From assembly GCF_964199755.1 (NCBI RefSeq), contig NC_133899.1:4030001-4094000 (forward strand): DNA of 64,000 nucleotides, written 5' to 3'. The notes under the pieces were generated by a model. It had not been told where the DNA came from, ran no database searches, and saw nothing but the letters and a program-made list of their open reading frames with translations. Every line of letters starts with the position of its first letter. Position 1 is the first letter of the stretch. The translations under genes were made by a program, and so were the position numbers. This document shows positions 36,941 to 48,900 of this stretch, one piece after another. Source of the DNA: Larus michahellis (Eukaryota; Chordata; Aves; Charadriiformes; Laridae).

Positions 36941-39900
36941 CCGGGACAGGCACCGGTGCGCTGTGATTCCCCTTCTCCTCTCCCCCCTCCCGAAAGGGTG
37001 ACTTTTACCGACCTTATTCCCCTTCTCCTCTCCCCGCCCCCCCCTTCCTCAAGGATGTTTCTTTTACAGTATATTCTTCCCCATCTCCTCTTTTCCCTTC
37101 CAAAAGGCTGACTGTTAAATATATTACTCGCCTTCCCTTTTCCCCTTCCCAAAGGGTGGCTTTTAAATGTAATATTCCCCTTTTCCCTTTCCCAGAGGGT
37201 GACTCTTAAATGTATTATTCCCCTTCTTTTTTCCCCTTCCCAAAGGGTGACTCTTAAATGTATTATTCCCCTTCTTTTTTCCCCTTCCCAAAGGGTGACT
37301 TTTAAATACAATGGCTCTACAATCGTCCCTGGAGACCAAGGGGTAGACTATGAAACCTTTAAAAGGAAGTGCACAGGTAAGCTCTGTCTCGATTGCTTTG
37401 GCACCTTACCGTGTTTTTCACTGCCCGGTGCAAGGGGGGAAAAGGATGGGCGAAAACTTGGGTAAACTGGAATTAGTGCTGCTGCTTCCCCGAGTCTGCC
37501 CTGTCCTGCATGGTCGGGTTTCCAGCCGCCACAGAGCGCAACTCACTCAAGTCCATAGTCCAGCTGGTCCTTTGTCTCACCCTTAGACTTAAGGTCCTTT
37601 GGGCTTTTTTCCCTCCTTTGCACAATTTTTCATTGCTTCTTCGTTCTAATAAAGATAAAATGCTTAATTAGAAACGGCCTCCTTGTTTAGCGCTGCAGTT
37701 TCAAAGCATTGCTGAAGAGCAAAAAAGACTCAATGTTTGTGGCTAAAAGGATGCAGTCATACAGTTCATTTTGCAATAAAATTCTTCCGTAAATTGTGTT
37801 TATAGTGCTAAAGTAACTGCAGTTAGGCGACTTGCTGGGATTTTTTAAGAATATGAAACCTGAGAAGAGAGTGGTTATGCTGAAGATTGGCTCGAACAAT
37901 ACAGCACTGAAAACAATCGTATATGTGGCATTGCACAACCGCAACAGTTGCGGCTCTAGGTTTAAACGTGGCAGTTGATTGTTCAACTGTCAGTTGTAGA
38001 ACATTAACAAGAGAAAAGAAGCCTGGGGAAAATGAAAATAAATTGAGGAATATTTAACTTCATGTGATCTTAACTTTTGACGTGTTTTACAAGAGTGGGC
38101 TTTGATTTCTCTCAGAATAATTTATAGGGAGAAATGGTATAGCTTTTCCTTCTGTCCTGGCTGCTATTTACCAGGTGACACAAGATATGAAGCATTTGTA
38201 ACTAATACCGGACTATAACAAAGTCTTCCTCGCTCATCTAGTTACTCTACAATCGAGCATTACGGTTAACCTGTACTTTTAGAATTACGTATCTGTACTG
38301 TGAAGGAACTGTGTATTGAGCAGCTTCTCCCTTCTCAAGGTGGGGCGGGTCCCGGAGGCACTGTAGTCAGAGTCCCACGGCTACTGAAACGCCAGTGCCT
38401 GTCCAAATCGCTCTGCCAAGTCCTAGGGCTTGGCTATATTGTACTGAGTTGGAGAGGAGAACTTCCAGTAACTCAAATGAAGGCAGGACTGGTCTGATCA
38501 GTCAATAAATATCATAGGAGAAAAATACGTTTTAGTCCTTGTAAGGCAGCCTGTAAATCAAGATGGTTTACACTGCTCTGCTATGACATTTGCAGCGGGG
38601 TCTTACTAGGATTAACACAGCTACTCGTTTCCAGCTGTTCTTGAGACCTTTGCAGGGAAAATTGTCAAAACCGAAAAGGATCCTCTTGTAGTTGATGTTA
38701 GAAGAGCTGATACCCTGTACAAGAACTCCTTCCCACCCAACTCTTCTTAATGGCACCATAAGAAAAAAAGCAATTCCTGAGTATACAGGGAAACCCTGGG
38801 CTCAGCACTTCTGAAGTTCATGCCAACATTATCTAAAGGGTTAGTAGTTTTCTTGGGAGGTCAGCAGCCTCATATCTCAGTGCCATGTTCTCGGTCTCTC
38901 TTGTGGCCAAGATAACTGAGCATCTCCAGCGTCTCCAGACATCTGAGGCTTGCAGAGGAACCTTCCCCATTTATTTTCTCTCCTTGTTTTTACGGAGTCC
39001 CTCTCTTATTTTTTCAGAACTATTTTTAATGTTTTGTCTGGAGTGGCACCCTCTCAAGAACAGTTCCTATCTTCCTTACTGTAGCAAAGGGAATACTTTT
39101 CTCAAGTGGCTAAGCAGGCAGAGGGGCTTTGGCAGAGAGCAGTCACCGGTTGGGCTGGGCAGGATGCGTATAACAACTAATGGAGGCACATATTGCACTT
39201 TGGAATACGGCCAGTTTTATTTTCTTGCCACCATTTTCATGTGCCACACCCTTATTTATAAACAGGGTATTAAAGCAGACAGAGTTTAAGGAAACCTGGT
39301 TTCCTTAAACCAGCAAAGTGCCAAACTGGCCCCAATACTGAAGCATTTTTACAGCAAAAAGGAAATGTTGCATATTTTAGGCATTAGCACAGTAAGGGAA
39401 GAGTTAAATAAAGGGCATCTGTGGGGTGGACTGTGGACTATTGTTAGCCTTTAATGTGGAGATAAATCCCTTGTAACTGCTCCATTGCTCCCTTTCCCTC
39501 TTCCTTCTTTCCCTCTTCCTTCCCATGCGCCTGGTATGGGCAAGAGGTTGTCCTCAAACCTACGTCTGGAGCACAGTTGTTGGAGGCTTCAAGAGCTAGG
39601 CAAATTCGGGTTCCGGGTTCTTGGCTAAGTGCTAGAAAGGATCTTCCTCCACCCATGAATTACGGTGCAGCAGTTGGGGAAGCAAGAGATGCAAGTTTCG
39701 GTGCCTCCATCTGTGCAGCAACCCTTTGCCTGGACCACTAGACGTAGTCAGAAAACAAGGCTCCTGCCAGCAGTGAAGTTAGAGCTTTCCTCCCATCTGG
39801 AAGAAAGGTGCCAAATGTTACTATGAAGTAGAGCTGGTTGGAATATTTCTACTGAAAAAAAGTCAGTAAAAAAGAATAGAAAGGGATGGGAAGAGCTGCT

Positions 39901-42900
39901 AAATATTATTCCTTCCTATTGCTATGTCTCTTCCCTCCTGGTCCACACCCCGCCTCTTCTACATTTTGCTGGAGGGGAGAAGAGTTACTATCAATGCAAA
40001 CAGATTCGGAAAATGTCATTAAAAGATTAAAAAAACTGGCACCAGAATAAACTTCCTTCCTTGTTTTGAATTCCTGTTTTGTGAAAAACGCTGCCCTGAA
40101 AGCCACAAAGTACTGCAGCTGCCTCTGGTAGAAGCTGAGCATAATTGGGTGGTTGAAGGTGAGAGCGGGAGCTGGAATTGAAAACCTCAGGGTGCAAAGT
40201 GTCACCAGGACCCTCTGTCAGACCTTGCTCTGTTCTACTTTCTGCACCAGCTATTTCAGTGCCGTTCTGAGTGGCAAACATCTGTGTCCTTCACTTTCTT
40301 TAATAACCATTCTTATTAAAAGCACCTTCGGCATGTGGTACATATTGCTTCCCTCCAGGGCATTAAATTACAGAGCAGGCGGTGTCAGTGTGTGCTAATT
40401 CATGTGGCTCTGAGACCAAGAAGGTCTTTTGTACCGCTTTGGAAGACATTTGCCTGTGGTGGATATCCTGCCTTGTGCAACAACAGAGGTTAGGAAGGGC
40501 TGGAAGGGGTTGTTGGTAGCAGGGTTGTATTTTTGCTTGTTCTTCCCCCCATACATCGCCCTTTTCATGCAAACCATGGCCCAACCCATTACTGATTCTG
40601 CAAACCTCCTGGGGGAACGAGAGTGGTTGAGGACAAAGGGAAAAGCAAGAAACTGAAATTGCTTCTTTTAATGGAAGTAGCAGTTCAAAAAGACCATGTT
40701 AGAAACCAGCTCTCTGCAAACCTCCAGCAACACCCTGTGGGCCGCTGTTGAAGGAACGCACGACAGAGATGCTGAGCTCCTGGGGCAGTGAGGCCCGTGC
40801 CCTGAGCCAGGAACTGCTGCTGCCCCCGGTCCTCCTTGTGCGGGTTTCATTGCTCCCACTGCTCTACTCTCAGATACGCGTTGCACATCAGACCTACACG
40901 TGACCTATGCTGGGGTGGAGGCTTTCTCTTCCTAAAGCGCTTTACTAAGCTTTGTGTACTAGCAGAAAAGTTTAAGGAACTGGAAAATCAAACTACCATC
41001 CTTTTCCCATCCCACTGTTTGGGGACAGCAATTGCCACTCTTAAAGGAAGGACACATGGTAAGAAAAGCTTCTTTAGTGCCCTTTTGTTCGAGGTCCCAG
41101 GATTATGCTGCAAACACAGCCTGAACCCTGGATTTTTGCATTATCAGTTGCTGTCATGCTGTTGCTGTCAAGGTCTGTGAAAGGCCGCAAGACGACTCAG
41201 ACATTTTGGCTGGGGGCTAGTAGACGCTGCTTTAGTCTCAGGCAGTAGTCTTCTCTGTCCTCCAAAGACCAGCCCCAGCTGTGTGAATGTCTTTCCTCCA
41301 GCCTATCCCAAAGTAAAGTCAAGGAGGTTGGTTTAAACCACAGGCACTTCTTGTATGATTAGGAGGTGGCTGCTGGTGGCACTTCCTCTTGCAGTCCTGC
41401 ATAATGACCAGTGTACGTGACTGTCTTGTCCTTTGTCTGACCTAAAGAGTCTGGAGACCAAAGTTGAGGACATTAATTGTGTCAGGGTCATTAAACACAC
41501 AGTGTAGACACCCCCTGCGTCTTCTGGCTAAGGACTGTTTTGGTTGGGCTTAACAGCACAGATTACCTCTGCATTAAACAAGGACTTAATTCAAGGCTTT
41601 TGATCCATTTTACTTCACGGTTACAGCCCTTGCCTCTGCAGATGGCACGGATCCAGATGTAGCATTAATTTGGTGTTTAGTAGTACGTGCCATCAGTACA
41701 CTTCAAAAAAAAAACAGCTGAGCTGGTGGATTTGAAGCCAGAAACACAGATAAGAGTTGAAGGTTATTGTACGGAAGGATGTGAAAGCTCTTGGGTTTTT
41801 TTTGTTGTTGTTTTTAATTTCAAAGTCTTATAACTGGGCTGGTGATGCTGTTACTGAGAAGAGTAGAATGACATACAACCGACATACTGAACTAAAAGTC
41901 CATTCAAAGAAATCCGCTAAAACTTTTCTGTGTGCCAGTAATACCTGACTGCACCAGACAGCTTGCCTCAGTTTCTGTATTACAAAGCAGCAGAGCATTG
42001 CATTGTCTCTGTGGTTTATTTTAATTTTTTAAAATGTGTATTCTGCCCTTAAGTAACAGAGAGGTCGGAAGACCGCGTTTCCCCCATGCCACATGTGAAC
42101 AGTCGTTTTTCAGTGCATCTCTGACAAAAGAAATAATGAGCCTTTCATTTGGAAAGCCCCAGTCCAGATAAATAATTGCAATGACAGCATGAAATGGGAT
42201 AGTTATTCATGTGTCTGAAAAGATCAGACCAAAACCACACTCTGCATTCAGCACAAGGAAGAACCGAAAATCTTTGGTCTGACATAAATACTCTATAAAA
42301 TCATTTCTGGTTGACATAAAATATTAGGAAGAAAATAGAAATAGAACTGGCTGCTAAGACAAAAGCAAGCTCTTTGGGGTTATGACAATTGCCCTATCAA
42401 GCCTGGCCTGCATATAAAATTTAGGAGCTCAGAGTTGCGAGATCACCCAGATTCCGTTTGCACCTTAGGTTGTAGGAAAGATTTGTAAAAATGCACGAGG
42501 ACATATAATGAGATAGGTGCTTATCTGTATTTGGCTACATCTTAAGTTGCTAAAATGGGCCTTGTAAATCAGTCTCCTACTGCTTTTGTTTTTCCTCTTT
42601 AATGTTTGTCTTGCCTGCTTTCCCTTAGTATCTATTTAAAGGAAGACCTGGGGCCATGGGTGGCTTATGGGAATTTCACACTGTCTTTGCAGCATTTCCC
42701 TGCCCCTGTGCCCTCCCTGCTCGCTGTGAAAATCCTGCTCTTGGGAGGGTCAGCTGAAATGGCACGTGTTTGGCAGCGATCTCCTGGCCTCCAGCTGGAA
42801 CTGTGGCTTAGATTGTCCCTTGCAATGGACAGGAGGTTGTTTTAGGGAATATTCTCATTCATTTTTGTGGGAGTAACTCATCAGGTCGAGTTCTGCACTG

Positions 42901-45900
42901 AAATAGTAAGTCTTTGTATTCAGTGTAGTTTTGCGATGCTTAATTAAAATAGCACGGCTGTGGGTCTGCATTTTACCACCCGGTGGTAGGCATAAGAGCA
43001 GGTAAAGAGTGTTACATCTTTTGCATGCCCTTTGTTTTGGGGCTTCCTGGCCCTTACTTGTGGCCGACAAACACGACCATTCCTTCCTTCAGGGAAGGGG
43101 AACAAAGATTAGCTGGATGCCCTGTTCCTCCCACCCAGCCCTCCAGTACATACCCAGGTCAGGAGAGAGACCAGTAGAGGACCACTGTCACTGGGGTAGC
43201 ATCAACTCATTCTGATGAAACGCTGCTGGTGGCTTCACTGGAGGAGAGAAAGCCAGACAAGTCAGTGTGGGGTCATCCTCCCCACGCACTCGTGCCCTGA
43301 GCGCCCTGTACTCATGACAGCCACCCCAGGTTACACGGAAAAGGTGTGGTGTCCCAGCTACAGCATGCCCTGTGGTTATGGTGCCGAAGTCAAACATCTT
43401 GTATTTGTCTTACATGACTTAATGAACATGTCTGCATGGCAGCATTGCATCAGAGATATATGGGTTTCAGTTCAGGGTTAGAGAGGGGAAAAAACAGTGC
43501 AGTAAGAGGAAGGGAAGGTTTTCTGTCTGCACTTCTAGCCACGTGGCTACAGGGGGGACTGAGGAGGTGGAAAATTGACAAATGAATCTAAAATGAATCC
43601 AATTGAAACAAACAAAATAAATCCTTCATGAAACCTGTCACGTGCCATCAGTAATTCATTGTTGGACAGAACACAAAAGCAGATCGTTCCATCAGCTGCC
43701 TTGCTGTATGTGACCTTGATTTAGCAGGCAGGTGAAGCTGGGAGTGGTGGCCTTATCTTGGCACGTCTCTGGCTTGGCCATTCAGAGCTGTAAGACTAAG
43801 AACCGTGAAGCTCTTGACAGTGTATTTCTTTCCTGCAGCTATTATCTTTTACTGATGAGTCAGTGCATTTTAATCTAATGGGGAATTTTTTAGTATAGCA
43901 GAACCAAAGGGTCTGAGTAAATGAAAAAGAGAATCCCATCGCGGAAATCTCTACAGCTTGGCATCGAGCTTTGCTGACAGCCAAGGGCAGCTTAATCAGT
44001 ATATTTGGAAAATCCTGCCTACTGATACGTAAGGGGTTTGGAGAAAAATAATAAATGATGCTCATTAAGGCATTAATGGTACTTTTCATTGTTTGTATAG
44101 CCCTATTGTCCTGCTGTACAGCCTTAGTTAAAGGCGTAGTGATATTAGTAGGAATTAACATTGTTAATTTCTGCTGTCTGTAACTAGTGAGACCTTCTCA
44201 AGTAAAGCTGCTATTTCGGTTCTACCCAGAGCTATTATTTGCTTCTCTCTGCCCTGAAATTCATGGCTTAATGACTAGGAAGATGGTTGCATACAGCTAG
44301 GCAGGATTTCCTCTTTCAGAGGAAATCTACTGTCTCTCTATGGTTTGTTAGATTCCGCCTCCCCAACCCCCAGCAATTCCTAAAACCACTATAAGTGGCT
44401 TTGTGTGAAAATGGGGGGTGGGGTGGATATTAATGCCTTGAGATTTCTAGGGAAATTGGCACTGATCGCCTTGATGACTTCCAGCGGAGCGAGGTGATCT
44501 GCTAGCGTAGAACTGATTAACTGTGAAGGAGGAAATCTGGGTGTATAAAAGATTTTGTGTTTTGATCCCGTTATCGCTCTGAACATGCTTCAGACTAATT
44601 GTGAAACTCAGCCACTTCTGCTTAGGGATTTCGACCTGCAGTTGGAGGGGCTCATACCCAGGCTGAACTAGTGCTAAAAATCTCCACGTCTGTCCCTGTT
44701 GCCCTTTTAGGAAAAGAGCCGTGTTAATTGCTAAGGGCTCCAAATCACATTCCCTCTTGCCTTTATCTGCAGCTGCTGAAATGCTCCTCAGCTGCTGCAA
44801 TTCACAGACTGGCACATTACATTAAAGCATCGCGTATTGGTAGTTTATATTAAATATAAACTGGAAACTAGCAGCTGAAGAGCCTGTTCTGTCTACTGTG
44901 GGGATACAACCTCCATGGGGAGGCAGGAGGAGAAAGCGCGCTGCTCGGGTGTAACCTTTCAAGCCCCCACAGGTAAACCTGCCTCAGGTAAATTCTGCCA
45001 AAGACAGTGACTCAGAGCCCCACATCTTCCTTCAGTTGCTCATTAAACTTATTGGGACTTAACATGATGAAGTAAGAGTTGCTCATAGTCGCTGAGTAGT
45101 AGGTGCTGTAATAGATAAAAGCCCACCTGGAATTGCTGCGTTTGGCTCTCTCCGGTGCCCCTGATCAAGCTGCTTTCAGGCAGGATGGCAAAGCACTCAA
45201 ACTGTTCTGCTGAGAAGCAAATCCTGCTGCGGCCAGTGATCTGTGGGTACATGTCAAATTAAAGTTCACGCTGACAGATAAATTCCTTCAACCTCCTTTC
45301 GACGTTGCTCTGAAAAAGCACTGCAGAAAAACTTGGAATCCTTCACATTCATTCTATTGTTGCATTATCTTCATTACAAAGGGGCATATTCCAAAGCACT
45401 CTTCTGTAACAACCTTGGGTAGAAGGGGCGGGGATGGAAACCCTACATACTCAAGGTGGAAAGTGACGGGTCCAGGGGAAGGGCTGTGACACGGTTACAG
45501 TATAGTAGAGGCCAGGACTTGATGACATTAAAGTGCCTCCAGCACTCTGTTCCCATAGGAACCCCAGTACAATTCTTAGCAGAGTGTGGCCTCCTTTCCT
45601 CTCAGATCTGGGAAAGCAAGGTTTTTTCATAGAACTGTTAATAGTAACATTAGGGGATTTACTGTCTCTCTTCACCTTGGGTATTTCCTGGCTGTCGGTT
45701 CATTTATGGTTCTAATCAATCTTGGGAAGAGGATTTACTGTCAGAAACGGGAGTCTCTCTGTGCATTTCTTGTACTTGCCAGTAACAGGGTATCTGAGAG
45801 AGAAGTTTTGTGTGCCTGCACTGTCGATACAGATGATTCTTACCCTCCTTCCAAAGATCCATCTAGATTTTTCTTTTGAGTAAGCTCCCTCTTTCTCTTT

Positions 45901-48900
45901 GTTTCAATTTTGAAATCTTCAGAGGAGTTTGTCTGAAACATTGTACAGGCTCACGCACCCCCCGCATCCATTTTGCAGTTCTCCCCAGTAGTCCTCTGTC
46001 AGTGGCAAAAAGGTACACAGAGAACAAAATAGGGAGAGCATAGGTGTGTTTTTGTCAGACTTAAAAACGTCTTTTGTCAAGGGGAAGTGGTCTTTACTCA
46101 CACTTTGGCAAAACAAAGCGTTAAAGAAGTTCTGACATCTTTCAGAGAACATCCCACTTTTTTGCATGGATTTCTAGCAGCTTATTTTCTGGGGATGAGC
46201 AATTTAGCACTGCTTATTCCCTATCCCTGGAGCTCCTGGGGCTGTCCTGACCGTTCATGGAGCATGCTGTAACGGATCCAAGGATGGGGATGTTGGCAAA
46301 CGTTACTAACCGCGTTTTCACCTGGCAGTAGTCAAGACAGCAAATAACTATAAAACATGTTGAACTGGTCACAACAAGTGTAACCAGGATTAACATGATT
46401 CTTTTCAACCAGCAAGTTTGTTCTTCTATTTTGAGTCATCTCATTTAATTTAAAAGGTCTTGAGTGACCTGTAACAGATGAAGTAGCTATGATTAGGTAT
46501 ATTCCACGATTGCACAACTGTCCATCTGCTCTGCTTTTCTGCACAATCCTGGTTGAAGGCTCCAGTATTGTGCACGCTACCGAGGCTGGGGATATGAGTA
46601 GATGGTATCACACGCTCTGTAAGTGCCTGTGATTGTGAAGGCGTCCAACTGCCTCAGTTGATGAGTCACCCTGCAATGAAGGAACGAACTCTTCGAGACA
46701 AGGAGTTTACAAGGTTTTTACACATGTGGCCAGACTAAATAACTCTAGTCTGCTGTGATATAGCAGAAACCAGCTGTGAAACAAAGATCAGAACAGTTTT
46801 AAAATCCAAGGCCTTTGGAAGGAGTAGAAAAGCACATCTGGGGAAGTAATTGCAGATTTTTCTTTTGCTCCTTCTTCTCCCCTCCGTCTTTGAGTTTCTT
46901 TGAGTCTCATTTCTTCTATGAGTTTACAACTCATACCACAAGTGAGACAGAAATGTTGCTGAAGGGAAGGAAAGGATCAGATTTGCACAATGGCCCGTTT
47001 CTGGATATACGTTATAAAATGTGACCCTAATTCTGCTGTCCTGTAAGAAAGAGACACTGGGAAATCACTTTCTTCCCTTCTTGACCAGTGACCTGCAGAT
47101 GAATGATCTGGCTGAATGTAAGTGGGGTTAGCTCTGTGCTCTTGAGCTGCCTGTTGACTGTATTTTAGCCACTTCCAAACTTACTAGCAGCACGCTGATG
47201 TGGCGTGGGGTGGCTGTCACAGCCAGCTTCCTCCCAGTTAACTCAGAGCACGCTAGGAAGAGGCAGACCTAACACTGGCAAAGTGCACCTTGCAAGTGAA
47301 AGGCATGTGAGCAGAGCCCCTGTATTGCCCTGTTAATCCAGAACGACGGTATTGTAACACAGGATCAGTGCCTTGACTTGGTCTTTAAGTTGAGAGCAAT
47401 AGTCTCACCCTGGAAAATGGCAAGGCGAGGATGTTTCTGTTTTCAATCACTTTACCCTTGTTGCTTTGTCTTTCCAGATGATGTTCGATTGTTCGGCTTT
47501 GTCCGATTCACCACCGGTGATGCCATGAGCAAGAGAGTCAAGTTTGCCCTCATCACTTGGATTGGAGAGGATGTCAGTGGCCTGCAGAGAGCCAAAACTG
47601 GGACCGACAAGACTCTGGTCAAAGAAGTAGTACAGGTAACCTCTTACTTCTGCTTCTAACCACAGTTCTCATTGCCCCTAGCTCTACAAACACCAGCAGG
47701 AGGTAAGAGAGGGGAAAGGATTGGATCATCCTTTAACTTAGTAGTTAATCCTTTAAAAAAAAGACGTTTTCCTATTGCCTGTCTTCCTACTAGGAAGACC
47801 TAACATCTGCCCTTTGAGCACTCAGGTATAAAGAAGCACCTTTGAACTTAAGTCTTTACTATTTCATGAAGAGGGAGTATATGCTCTCCCCTTCTTGTCA
47901 CCATTAAGATGTTTCCCATCTACTTCCTTGATATGGAAATCACATAATATTGAACGGTAGAGAACAAGGCAGTATTAAGCTAAGCAGATAAAATTAAACA
48001 GAAAAACCCACACCCTTGTTTAAAGTTTTCTCTTGAAGCCTTTTGTCTCAGCACAATGAATTCATGGATTGAAGTCCGAAGTCCCTATCAGTACCAATTA
48101 ACTAACAGCTCTTAATAGCTAACTAGATTTGAATAGTCTTCTGTTTGGCTTTGGGCGTATCAGGGAAAAAGAGAAATGTGCTTAGTACACACCTTGGAAG
48201 GGCTTCACTTGAATTTGCCTGCCCCAACCGAGCTTATCATTTAACTCTGTCAAGGCCTCCCAGGGTACTCTGAGCTGGGCTCGCTCTGTCGGGCTCCACG
48301 CTCAGACCAAGCCGGTGAAGACAAGCAACTGCTGCAAGAGAAGGGAATTGTTTCCTCTGAAGAAGTATTTTAAGCAAGATTAGCTCTTGCAACTAAACCT
48401 GAGAAATGGTCTTACTGCACTTGGAGAACAGGCTGACCATTGAAACAATCTCCCTCAATAATCGCGTTCTTGCCTATAGAAAGGAATCTCCCAGTAGGAC
48501 AATATGAAGGATGAGAATGAAGTCCCCCTCAGTTGATTGGTAGTTTGTATGATACAGGTTATATTTAGATAAGAAGCATGAAGAATGTAAAAAAATCATA
48601 TTCTCCCAGAAGATAAGCACTGGTGCTAAATCTTTCAAAATGACGACTACGCAGAGGAGTCCATCTGAAAGGAAACTTCCATAATGACACCTGAGAGATA
48701 GGAAAGCAAATCTCTGTTCATCTGAAGCAGCTGAAACCGTGTAATTGCAGCTGAAGATAAAATTATAGAGTACTAATGAATGACTCTTCTATGAATCACT
48801 AAGCCCAAGATTTTTAAAAAAATATGTTTAGACTGTTTCTTCCTGTTGAGTTGAATAGCATTCCTGAATGCTGTTCGAAGATCTGTCCCGCAGGTCTGTT

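Larger units (their letters stand above)
37377..47477 (+). other. COTL1: COTL1 intron 2 (10.1 kb)
   Basis: No exon or named gene recognised. Contains a perfect hairpin at 39284-39310, a CT-rich tandem stretch (TTTCCCTCTTCCTTC, twice) near 39490-39525, and a near-palindrome at 44842-44862. Open frames of up to about 135 codons (38885-39289) have no domain signature. Confidence 0.85.
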
